Positions 7,999 through 16,086 of a DNA stretch of 64,000 nt are shown piece after piece. A program made the translations under genes and the position numbers. The notes below the pieces were generated by a model. It was not told the origin of the DNA, searched no databases, and saw only the letters and a list, made by a program, of their open reading frames with translations. The stretch is from Sva-07 sp964651825 (GTDB lineage: Bacteria; Actinomycetota; Acidimicrobiia; Acidimicrobiales; Ilumatobacteraceae): NCBI GenBank assembly GCA_964651825.1, contig CAZYWK010000002.1, positions 21,161 to 85,160 on the forward strand. The letters are read 5' to 3'. How positions within the stretch are numbered: the stretch's first letter is position 1; every line of letters starts with the position of its first letter.

Positions 7999-9050
7999 TC
8001 GGTGACCACGGCTCGGTCGCCGGCTTCGACGTGCCGACGATCGAGCGGTGGCTGGCGACGGTGACCGAGGTCGAGCCGCCGATCACCTGGACTCGTCTGC
8101 CCGGCGGGCACTCGAACCTCACGTACCTGCTGGTCGATGGCGCCGGTCGCGAGCGCGTCGTGCGCCGGCCACCGCAAGGCGAACTGTTGCCCAAGGCCCA
8201 CGACATGTGGCGCGAGTACCGCATCATCGACGCGCTCTGGCCGACGCCGGTTCCCGTCGCCGAACCGATCGCCTACTGCGACGACCGCTCGATCGCCGAG
8301 ACGCACTTCTACGTGATGGGCAAGGCCGAGGGTCGGGCGCTCTATTCCGGCGCCGAGGTGGCCCCGTGGCTCGACCTGCCGGCCCGCCGGCGGGCGGGTG
8401 ACTCGTTCATCGATGTCCTCGCCGCACTGCACTCGATCGTTCCGGCCGATGTCGGTCTCGACGACCTCGGCCGTCACGACGGCTACGTCGCCCGGCAGCT
8501 CCGCACGTGGTACGGCTCGTGGACCGCCTCGGTGGAGCACGCCGGCCACGACGACCCGCGGGTGCACACCCTGCACGACGAGTTGTCGAACGCCATCCCG
8601 GTCGCGGGACCGGCGCGCGTCGTGCACGGCGACTACGGCCCGCACAACAGCCTGTTCTCCTCCACCGGTGACGTCACGGCGGTGCTCGACTGGGAGATCG
8701 CGACGCTCGGCGATCCGCTGGCCGACTTCGCCTACACCCTGAACGCCTGGGTCGAGCCGAACGACTCGGCCGCCGGCGTCGATCCTGCGACGGCGTTGCC
8801 CGGGTTCCCGGGCCGGGCCGAGCTGATCGATCGATACGCGGCGGCCACCGGTGCGGATCTGCGCGACCTCGGCTTCTATCGCTCGTTCAACATGTGGAAG
8901 ACGGCCTGCATCCTGCATGGCGTGTACGCCCGCTACCGGGCCGGCCAGAAGGACAGCACCGGTGTCGACCTCGACGGCCTCTACCAGCGCATGCTCGGTG
9001 CCGTCGACGGAGCCGCCGCGATGTGGGAGCAGTCGGGCCGATCGGCGTGA
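7995..9050 (+). CDS. Aminoglycoside phosphotransferase-fold kinase (ACAD10/11-like)
   Basis: This 351-residue protein has the APH/choline-kinase fold. The catalytic loop VVHGDYGPHNSLF and the metal-binding aspartate of LDWEIATLGDPLADFAY are both present. The order and wording resemble the kinase domain of acyl-CoA dehydrogenase family members 10/11, which phosphorylate 4-hydroxyacyl-CoAs. The same family contains many uncharacterised kinases, so the substrate is open. The start is GTG 7995, overlapping a short upstream ORF. The stop overlaps galK as GTGA, so kinase and galactokinase are co-translated, although the family gives no reason to link it to sugar use. Confidence 0.85.
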   Translation: MIGDHGSVAGFDVPTIERWLATVTEVEPPITWTRLPGGHSNLTYLLVDGAGRERVVRRPPQGELLPKAHDMWREYRIIDALWPTPVPVAEPIAYCDDRSIAETHFYVMGKAEGRALYSGAEVAPWLDLPARRRAGDSFIDVLAALHSIVPADVGLDDLGRHDGYVARQLRTWYGSWTASVEHAGHDDPRVHTLHDELSNAIPVAGPARVVHGDYGPHNSLFSSTGDVTAVLDWEIATLGDPLADFAYTLNAWVEPNDSAAGVDPATALPGFPGRAELIDRYAAATGADLRDLGFYRSFNMWKTACILHGVYARYRAGQKDSTGVDLDGLYQRMLGAVDGAAAMWEQSGRSA

Positions 9051-10201
9051 GCGGCGCGTTCGAGCGCGCGGCGGCGATCCATCGTCGGCGGTGGGGTGAG
9101 CCGGGTCGCGCGGCGCGTGCGCCCGGGCGGGTGAACCTGATCGGTGAGCACACCGACTACAACGACGGGTGGACGTTGCCGATGGCCCTTCCGGTCGACA
9201 CCGTCGTGGTGGCGAGCGACGACGGTGATCCGGTCCGCGGCGCGGTCGTCATCGAGTCGGAAGGTTTCGGCACCGCGACCATCGACCCGTCGACCGCGGC
9301 TCGCGCCGACGGGGCGGACCCGAACTCGGCGTGGGCGATCCACGTCCGCGGCGTCGTCGAGTTGCTCGGGTCCACGGGGGTGCCGGCGGGCGGTTGGCGG
9401 GCGGCGATCGCGACCGACATCCCCACCGGTGCCAGCCTGTCGTCGTCGGCCGCGCTCGAGGTGGCGCTGATCACGATGCTGCTCGATCGGGCCGGCACGT
9501 CGTGGTCGCCGGTCGAGATCGCCCGGCTCGGCCAGCGGGTGGAGAACGAGGCCGTCGGGCTGCCGAGCGGCATCATGGACCAGCTGATCTCGGCCGGTGC
9601 CGTCGCCGGCCACGCCAGCCTGATGGACTGCCGCTCGCTCGAGCTCACGCCGAAGCGCATGCCGGCGTCGGTCGTCGTCGCGATCCTCGACACCGGGACG
9701 CGTCGCGTGCTCGCCGACGCGGCCTACGCCGACCGCCGGGCGAGCTGCGAACGGGCGGCGGCGGCGATGGGGGTCACGTCCTTGCGCGACGCCAACGGCA
9801 ACCGCCTCGACGCGATCGGCGACGAAACCGACCGCCGCCGAGCACGGCACGTGCTCACCGAGAACGCCCGCACGCTGGTCGCCGCCGATGCGCTCGAGCG
9901 TGGGGACATCGCCCGCTGCGGTGAGCTGATGTCGGCGAGCCATGCCAGCCTGCGCGACGACTTCGAGGTGTCGGCTCCGGCCCTCGACCGGATCGTCGAC
10001 GTCGCTCGTTCGGCGCCCGGTTGTGTCGGCGCCCGGATGACCGGTGGGGGGTTCGCCGGCTGCGCGGTGGCGCTCGTCGAAGCCGATCGGGCCGATGCCT
10101 TCACCGACGTCGTGTCGGCCGGCTACCGCTTCGAGGACCGGCGGGCGCGGGTCTGGCTCGCCACGCCGGCCGCCGGTGCGTCGACGATCCCGATCCGGTA
10201 G
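9047..10201 (+). CDS. galK: Galactokinase
   Basis: This 384-residue GHMP-superfamily kinase phosphorylates alpha-D-galactose with ATP at O1, the entry step of the Leloir pathway. The galactokinase signature GRVNLIGEHTDYNDG lies near the N-terminus. The ATP loop PTGASLSSSAALE follows, and the C-terminal GHMP motif is MTGGGFAGCAVAL. The GTG start overlaps the preceding stop by four bases. Its last 79 bp overlap the convergent lacZ gene on the other strand, a long antisense overlap that leaves no room for a terminator between them. The neighbouring lacZ, galT and alpha-galactosidase support the assignment. Confidence 0.95.
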   Translation: MSGAFERAAAIHRRRWGEPGRAARAPGRVNLIGEHTDYNDGWTLPMALPVDTVVVASDDGDPVRGAVVIESEGFGTATIDPSTAARADGADPNSAWAIHVRGVVELLGSTGVPAGGWRAAIATDIPTGASLSSSAALEVALITMLLDRAGTSWSPVEIARLGQRVENEAVGLPSGIMDQLISAGAVAGHASLMDCRSLELTPKRMPASVVVAILDTGTRRVLADAAYADRRASCERAAAAMGVTSLRDANGNRLDAIGDETDRRRARHVLTENARTLVAADALERGDIARCGELMSASHASLRDDFEVSAPALDRIVDVARSAPGCVGARMTGGGFAGCAVALVEADRADAFTDVVSAGYRFEDRRARVWLATPAAGASTIPIR

Positions 10202-13047
10202 GCGAACTCGTAGCGGCCGGTCGGGAGACGGTACGGCGCGAGAACGTCGGGACCGCAGCTCGCGGTGCCGAGGCCACGGTGGGCGACATCGAGGCACACG
10301 ACGAGACCCTCACGGCCAACGCTCAGCTCGCTGGCGTTCCGCGTCGCCAGCAGCTCGGCCGCGGTGTGACGGACCGCCGACATGTGGAGCGCCGCCGGCT
10401 CGATCACCTCGATGCGGATCGCGTCGCCGCGGACACCGTCGATCAGTTCGAGCCAGCGGCAGTCGGTGCGCAGGCCGAACTCCTGCGGCACGAGGTAGGG
10501 CAGCTCGTCGGGCGCACCGTCCCAGGTCGCCAGCATCGCCGACCGGTTTCGGTCGGGGTAGTTCTCGTGCGGCCCGCGGCCGAACCAGCGCAGCCGCTCG
10601 AAGCGCGACGGCACGGTGAACGTCACGCCGATGCGCGGCAGGTCGGCCAGCTCCTCGGGTACCTCGACCGCATGCCGATGGATCGACCAGCCACCGTCGG
10701 CGGCGACCTCGTGCTCGTGAGTGACCAGCTCGTCGGCCGGTCGTCGATCGAGCCCGGCCTCCGACCATCGTCGCCAGGCTGCCGGCCAGGCGCGGTCGGC
10801 CAACAGCTTGAAACCGTCGTTGTCGACCGGCGCCCGGAACAGGTTGAGAGTCGGTGCCGACCAGGGAGCGTCATCGATGGAACGGGTGGGGCGGGCGCGC
10901 CGAGCAGTCGGTCGAGCCGTCCGGAGCATCACCTCGTCCCACGAGCTCAGGTGGCCGGCCGGCGCGAACCAGGTATCGACCGTCGTCACCCAGCGCACGA
11001 GCAGCGACACGTCGCCACGTCCGGCGGGTGCCGAGACGGGGAGGGGCACGGTGGCCGATGCGTGCGGCCCGACCGTCGGCATCGCGAGAGTGCCGCGCTC
11101 GACGATCGCGCCGTCGACCACCAGCTCCCAGTCGGCGCGGAGGTCGTCGAGCGTCGTGAACGACCGGCGGTTCGTCACCCGCAGCCCGCCGCGGACCTTG
11201 GTCACCGCGACCGGCCGGTACACCCACGCCAGCTCGCGCATCGCGGGGTGCGGCTCGTGGTCGGACGACACCAGCCCGTCGGCGACGAAGTTGCCGTCGT
11301 TGGGCTCGTCGCCGAACATCCCGCCGTAGGCGAGGCGGCTCGTGCCGTCGGGGAGGTGCTGACGCAACCCGTGGTCCTTCCACTCCCACACGAATCCGCC
11401 CTGCAGGCCCGGCGTCGCGTCGATCACGTCCCAGTAGTCGGCCAGCGACCCGTTGCTGTTGCCCATCGCGTGGCTGTACTCGCACATGATCAGCGGCCGC
11501 GTGCCGAGGCCCGACTCGCCGTAGCCGCGGATCGCCTCGATCGTCGGGTACATCGGGCACACGAGGTCGCTCGCGACCAGCCCCCCGTCGGCCCAGCCGG
11601 TGTGGAACACGGCGCCCTCGTAGTGCAGCGGCCGCGTCGGATCGACCGCCCGGATCCAGCCGGCCAGCGCGTCGTGGTTGGGCCCGTAGCCGCTCTCGTT
11701 GCCGAGGCTCCAGGCGATGATCGAGGGGTGGTTGCGGTCGCGTTGCACCATCCGCGCGCCGCGCTCCAACCAGGTCGCGCGATACGTCGGGTCGTGGCAC
11801 AGGCTCGTGTTGTAGGCGTGGCTCTCGATGTTGGCCTCGTCGATCACGTACATGCCGAGCTCGTCGCACAGGTCGTAGAACGCCGAGTCGTTCGGGTAGT
11901 GCGAGGTGCGGACGGCGGTGATGTTGTGCCGTCGCATCAGTTCGAGGTCGGCCTGCAGGTCGGCGACGGTGACCGCGGTGCCGCGGTCGGGATGGTGGTC
12001 GTGCCGGTTGACGCCGAAGATCCGGATCGGGCGCCCGTTGACGAGCAGCTGCCGGTCCGCGATCTCGACCCGCCGCACCCCGACGAGCTGGCGCTCGGTC
12101 TGGACGACGCGGCCGCGGACGTCGAGGAGTTCAGCGACGACGGTGTAGCGGTCCGGCGTCTCCGCACTCCACGGCCGCGCCTCGTCGAGCGTCCAACCGT
12201 TCGTGACGTGGTGTCCGGTGAACACGTACGCCTGCTCGTGCCGGAACGGCACCGCTGCGACCTGCCGGTCACCGACGGGCCGGCCGTCAGGGTCGACCAG
12301 TGTGGCCGACACGGTCCAGCCGTCCGCTGGCGTGCCGTTGAAGTCGACCACGGTCGTCGCCTCGATGGTGCCGGCGCCGGTCGACGGCTCGAAGTCGGTC
12401 GTGACGGCGAGCTCGTGGATCGACACCGCGCCGAGCGACTCGATCCACACCGAGCGGTGCAACCCGGCCATCCACCACTGGTCCTGATCTTCGACGTAGC
12501 TCTGCGCGCTGTAGCGGACGACGACGATCGCGACGTGATTCACGCCGGCCGTGACGACACCGGTGACGTCGTACTCGCTCGGCAACCGGCTGTCGGTTCC
12601 GTAGCCGGCGAAGCCCCCGTTGACGTAGACGGCGTGGACGCTCTCGGCGCCATCGACGTGCAGGATCGTGCGCCGCCGGACCCAGCTCTTCGGGAGATCG
12701 AACGAGCGCCGGTACACGCCGGTCGGGTTGCGGTCGGCGAGCCGTGGCGGCGGGCCCGGGAACGGCATCTGGACGTTCGTGTAGTGGGGGAGATCCACCT
12801 CACCAGGACCGAGCTGCTGCATCGTCCAGTTTCCTGGCACCTCCAGCGGCACGGTGCGACGGCGCGGCCCGCCGGCGAGCGCGGCCGGCGTCACGTCGTC
12901 GGGATGCTCGAACAACTCGAACGACCACTCGCCGTCGAGCGACCGTCGCCGCGTGCCTGTGCGCGGCACGTGCATCGGGCGACGACCGAGTTGCACCGTG
13001 GACGGGTCGGCCCACGGCCGCATGGCGCCGATGACCGGAAGTGTCAC
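10123..13047 (-). CDS. lacZ: Beta-galactosidase, GH2 LacZ type
   Basis: This 974-residue GH2 enzyme hydrolyses terminal beta-galactosides. It has the full LacZ layout: sugar-binding jelly roll, immunoglobulin-like domains, TIM barrel and C-terminal beta-sandwich. The acid/base glutamate lies in SLGNESGYG and the nucleophile in MCEYSHAMGNS; FGVNRHDHHP is also typical. There is no signal peptide, so the enzyme is cytoplasmic. The GTG start at 13047 overlaps the galT stop (GTGA), making galT-lacZ a coupled operon. An open minus-strand frame continues far upstream of this start but carries no homology and is discounted. Confidence 0.95.
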   Translation of the reverse strand: MTLPVIGAMRPWADPSTVQLGRRPMHVPRTGTRRRSLDGEWSFELFEHPDDVTPAALAGGPRRRTVPLEVPGNWTMQQLGPGEVDLPHYTNVQMPFPGPPPRLADRNPTGVYRRSFDLPKSWVRRRTILHVDGAESVHAVYVNGGFAGYGTDSRLPSEYDVTGVVTAGVNHVAIVVVRYSAQSYVEDQDQWWMAGLHRSVWIESLGAVSIHELAVTTDFEPSTGAGTIEATTVVDFNGTPADGWTVSATLVDPDGRPVGDRQVAAVPFRHEQAYVFTGHHVTNGWTLDEARPWSAETPDRYTVVAELLDVRGRVVQTERQLVGVRRVEIADRQLLVNGRPIRIFGVNRHDHHPDRGTAVTVADLQADLELMRRHNITAVRTSHYPNDSAFYDLCDELGMYVIDEANIESHAYNTSLCHDPTYRATWLERGARMVQRDRNHPSIIAWSLGNESGYGPNHDALAGWIRAVDPTRPLHYEGAVFHTGWADGGLVASDLVCPMYPTIEAIRGYGESGLGTRPLIMCEYSHAMGNSNGSLADYWDVIDATPGLQGGFVWEWKDHGLRQHLPDGTSRLAYGGMFGDEPNDGNFVADGLVSSDHEPHPAMRELAWVYRPVAVTKVRGGLRVTNRRSFTTLDDLRADWELVVDGAIVERGTLAMPTVGPHASATVPLPVSAPAGRGDVSLLVRWVTTVDTWFAPAGHLSSWDEVMLRTARPTARRARPTRSIDDAPWSAPTLNLFRAPVDNDGFKLLADRAWPAAWRRWSEAGLDRRPADELVTHEHEVAADGGWSIHRHAVEVPEELADLPRIGVTFTVPSRFERLRWFGRGPHENYPDRNRSAMLATWDGAPDELPYLVPQEFGLRTDCRWLELIDGVRGDAIRIEVIEPAALHMSAVRHTAAELLATRNASELSVGREGLVVCLDVAHRGLGTASCGPDVLAPYRLPTGRYEFAYRIGIVDAPAAGVASQTRARRSSKR

Positions 13048-13883
13048 GTGACGCCGCGCAGTTGGGCGGCCATGTCCTCGGGCACGACCGGGTTGAAGTA
13101 CTCCTGGCAGGCGACTTCGGCGGCGGCGAGGAAGCGGGGGACACCGGCCGCCCGCCACGGCGACACGATCTCCACGTTCAGCCACGCGTCCGCATACCTG
13201 CTGCCGGTGACCGTCGGGCGTTGGTTCAGCCACATCATGTACGGCAGTGGTACTCCGTACAGGAGGTCGAGGCGGCGGAACACCTCGACCAGCACGCTGG
13301 CGAGCGCGTCCCGCCCGGCACCGTCGAGCGACGGCAGGTCGCAGACGGGGACAACGGGTGAGACGGTCAGCTCGACAGGGAAGACGGGCGCGAACGGCAC
13401 CCACGCCTCCCAGGTGTCGCCATCGACGACCATCCGGTCGTGGCGGTCGGCTTCGGGTTGCCAGCCCGCGGCGAGCCGGCGCGCCGGCCGGTCGGGCACG
13501 TGGTCGTAGGCGTAGATCTGCCCGTGCGGATGGGCGATCGTGGCGCCGACCTCGGCCCCGCGGTTCTCGAACGCGAGGACGTAGTCGACGTCGTCGCGTT
13601 CGCCGAGCGCCGTGGTGCGTTCGGCCCACAGGTCGATCACGCGCCGGACGCCGGCAACCCCGAGTGACCACAACGTGGCGTCGTGCTCGGGTGTGTAGAG
13701 CACGACCTCGCAACGGCCGCCATCCATCGCCGGCCAGCGGTTCGCGAACCAGCACACGTCGTAGGGCTCGGGTGCTTCGAGCCCGCCGATGCAGAACGGG
13801 CAGACCACCGCCGGCAGGTTCGGACGGTCCTGGCGCTTCTCCACGACGTGGACGCGAGTGCCGAGGAACGGATCGAGTCTCAT
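13044..13883 (-). CDS. galT: Galactose-1-phosphate uridylyltransferase
   Basis: The enzyme swaps UMP between UDP-glucose and galactose-1-phosphate in the Leloir pathway. The catalytic HPHGQ is in AHPHGQIYAY, and a zinc-type CPFC pair lies near the N-terminus. At 279 residues (ATG 13883) it is shorter than the E. coli enzyme but like other actinobacterial GalT proteins. A GTG at 13913 would add ten residues but almost touches the divergent alpha-galactosidase start, so it is less likely. It is coupled to lacZ downstream. Neither galE nor a sugar transporter is nearby. Confidence 0.92.
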   Translation of the reverse strand: MRLDPFLGTRVHVVEKRQDRPNLPAVVCPFCIGGLEAPEPYDVCWFANRWPAMDGGRCEVVLYTPEHDATLWSLGVAGVRRVIDLWAERTTALGERDDVDYVLAFENRGAEVGATIAHPHGQIYAYDHVPDRPARRLAAGWQPEADRHDRMVVDGDTWEAWVPFAPVFPVELTVSPVVPVCDLPSLDGAGRDALASVLVEVFRRLDLLYGVPLPYMMWLNQRPTVTGSRYADAWLNVEIVSPWRAAGVPRFLAAAEVACQEYFNPVVPEDMAAQLRGVT

Positions 13884-13910
13884 CTGCTGCACCGGGCCAG
13901 ACTTCCACGT

Positions 13911-13916
13911 CACAAT
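13911..13916 (+). promoter_or_regulatory. -10 element of the alpha-galactosidase gene
   Basis: CACAAT lies 7 nt before GTG 13924, the pattern seen before many starts in this window. It favours GTG 13924 over the ATG at 13915, which overlaps the hexamer itself. Confidence 0.5.
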
Positions 13917-13923
13917 GGCGCAC

Positions 13924-16011
13924 GTGATTCATCTGAGCGCACCGACGACCGACGTCATCGTCGACGTCTCGACCGGTGTGCCGACGATCGTCCACTGGGG
14001 AGCGCCGCTCGGCGGTGCCGACTTCGACGTGCTGGCGCGCGCTCTCGACCGGCCGCTCGTCCACGGATCGGCCGCCGCCGCGCCGCTGTCGATCGTGCCC
14101 GAGCACGGCGCCGGCTTCACCGGCCGCCCCGGGCTCGCCGGCCACCGCCACGACGGCACGGCGTGGGCACCGCGGTTCGCCCCGTCGAGCCACGAGCTCA
14201 GCGGCGGGCGCCTCGTCGTCGAAGCGATCGACGACGTCGCCGAGCTTCGACTCACCGTGGAGCTCGCGCTCGCGGAGGTGCTGTCGGTGACGGCGACGGT
14301 GACGAACGACGGGAGCGACATGTACGTGCTCGACGGTCTCACGGTCACGTTGCCGATCGCCGATCGGGCCGCCGAGCTGCTGACGTTCGCAGGCCGATGG
14401 ACGCGCGAGTTCGCCACCGAGCGGGTGGAGTGGGCACGAGGCGCGTGGACCGCGGAGAATCGGCGTGGCCGGACATCGCACGAGCACCCCCCGCTGATCT
14501 TCGCCGGTGAGCCCGGCTTCGGCGAATGGAGCGGCGCGGTGTGGGGTGCGCACCTCGCGTGGAGCGGGAATCACGCCGTGCTCGCCGAACGCCTGCCCGA
14601 CGGCCGTCGCTACGTCCAGCTCGGCGAGTTGCTCCACCCCGGCGAGCTCGTGCTCGCCCCCGGCGACTCGTACCGCACGCCCGAGGTGGTCGCGGTCCAC
14701 AGCGACAGCGGCCTCACCGCGGCGACGCAGCAGTTCCACGCCGCGCTGCGAACACGTGCCGGCCACCCGACGTCACCGCGATCTGTGCTCCTCAACACGT
14801 GGGAGGCGGTCTACTTCGACCACGACGCCGGTCGCCTGCGGGCACTCGCCGATGCCGCGGCGAGCATCGGGGTCGAGCGGTTCGTGCTCGACGACGGCTG
14901 GTTCGCCAGCCGTCGCGACGACACCTCGGGTCTCGGCGACTGGTGGGTGTCGGCCGACGCGCACCCCGACGGCCTCGCACCGCTGGTCGAACACGTCACC
15001 TCGCTCGGCATGGAGTTCGGCATCTGGGTCGAGCCGGAGATGGCCAACCCCGACAGCGACCTGCTGCGCGCGCATCCCGACTGGGCACTCACGACCGACG
15101 GCTACGAACCGGTGCTGTACCGCAACCAGCTCGTGGTCGACCTCGCCCGCGACGATGTGTTCGAGCACCTCCTCGGCCAGCTCGACGCACTGCTGCGCGA
15201 CCACGACATCGCGTTCGTCAAGTGGGACATGAACCGCGACCACATCCAGGCCGCTGGATCGACCGGTCGTGCGGGAACGCACGCGCAGACGCTCGCCGTC
15301 TATCGCTTGCTCGACGAGCTCCGCCGTCGCCACCCGGGCGTCGAGATCGAGAGCTGCTCGTCCGGCGGCGGACGCATCGACTTCGAGATCCTGCGCCGCG
15401 CCGACCGCGTGTGGACGAGCGACTGCAACGACGCCCTGGAACGCCAGCACATCCAGCGTGGCGCGTCGATGCTGATCCCGCCGGAGCTGATGGGCGCGCA
15501 CATCGGACCCGCGCGGTCACACACCACGGGCCGCCGCCACCGGTTGGCGTTCCGGGCAGCCACGGCGATCTTCGGCCACCTGGGCCTGGAGCTCGACCTG
15601 CTGGCGCTCGACGAGCGCGAGCTCGACGGCCTCCGTGACGTGATCGCGCTCCACCGGCGGCTCCGGCCGCTGCTCCACGCCGGCGATGTCGTCCGCTTCG
15701 ACACCGAGCCGGCCTACGTCGCCCACGGCGTGTACTCGCGAGACCGGCGCGAGGCGATCGTCTCGTTCGCCGTGGTCGCCAGCGCAGGCAGCCTGACCCC
15801 TCCGCGGCTCGTCCTGCCCGGTCTCGATACCCAGCGGCGCTACGAGATCGCGGAGATCGCCCTCCCCGGCGGCCGGCCCGGCCCCGGTCGCAGTGAACCG
15901 GCCTGGCTCGACGCGCCGATCACGATGTCGGGCGCAGCCCTGGCCGCCGTCGGTCTGCAGCCTCCGGCCATGTATCCCGAGACGGCGATCCTGCTGCGCC
16001 TCACCAGCTGA
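13924..16011 (+). CDS. Alpha-galactosidase, GH36
   Basis: This roughly 695-residue GH36 enzyme removes terminal alpha-galactosyl residues from melibiose or raffinose-type sugars. Family motifs run in order: TWEAVYFDHD, ERFVLDDGWF, GIWVEPEMANPDSDL, the nucleophile region VKWDMNRD, and ESCSSGGGRIDFEIL followed by WTSDCND with the acid/base aspartate. No signal peptide is present, so it acts on imported sugars. It is transcribed divergently from galT-lacZ, which completes a galactoside-utilisation module. The exact start is uncertain: GTG 13924 fits the promoter spacing and ATG 13915 adds three residues. Confidence 0.94.
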   Translation: MIHLSAPTTDVIVDVSTGVPTIVHWGAPLGGADFDVLARALDRPLVHGSAAAAPLSIVPEHGAGFTGRPGLAGHRHDGTAWAPRFAPSSHELSGGRLVVEAIDDVAELRLTVELALAEVLSVTATVTNDGSDMYVLDGLTVTLPIADRAAELLTFAGRWTREFATERVEWARGAWTAENRRGRTSHEHPPLIFAGEPGFGEWSGAVWGAHLAWSGNHAVLAERLPDGRRYVQLGELLHPGELVLAPGDSYRTPEVVAVHSDSGLTAATQQFHAALRTRAGHPTSPRSVLLNTWEAVYFDHDAGRLRALADAAASIGVERFVLDDGWFASRRDDTSGLGDWWVSADAHPDGLAPLVEHVTSLGMEFGIWVEPEMANPDSDLLRAHPDWALTTDGYEPVLYRNQLVVDLARDDVFEHLLGQLDALLRDHDIAFVKWDMNRDHIQAAGSTGRAGTHAQTLAVYRLLDELRRRHPGVEIESCSSGGGRIDFEILRRADRVWTSDCNDALERQHIQRGASMLIPPELMGAHIGPARSHTTGRRHRLAFRAATAIFGHLGLELDLLALDERELDGLRDVIALHRRLRPLLHAGDVVRFDTEPAYVAHGVYSRDRREAIVSFAVVASAGSLTPPRLVLPGLDTQRRYEIAEIALPGGRPGPGRSEPAWLDAPITMSGAALAAVGLQPPAMYPETAILLRLTS

Positions 16012-16037
16012 ACGGCCTGCGCCGGGACCGGACGGAC

Positions 16038-16086
16038 GTCTGTGTCAGCCAACAGCGCGGCACTCGTACTCTTGGCTGACACAGAC
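16038..16086. terminator. 15-bp perfect inverted repeat between convergent genes
   Basis: GTCTGTGTCAGCCAA (16038-16052) and its exact complement (16072-16086) enclose a 19-nt loop. It lies between the alpha-galactosidase stop and the readable end of the NADH dehydrogenase, so it could serve both as a bidirectional terminator. There is no T-tract. Confidence 0.55.

Noticed and set aside
10021..13509. Plus-strand open frame of over 1100 codons opposite lacZ
   Set aside because: It lies antisense to lacZ and galT, is rich in Arg, Val and Gly and has no recognisable domain. Long shadow frames are expected at this GC content.
10123..14766. Minus-strand open frame of over 1500 codons
   Set aside because: Only 10123-13047 encodes LacZ. 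The upstream part is the antisense or out-of-frame shadow of galT and the alpha-galactosidase gene, with Arg/Pro-rich composition and no motifs.
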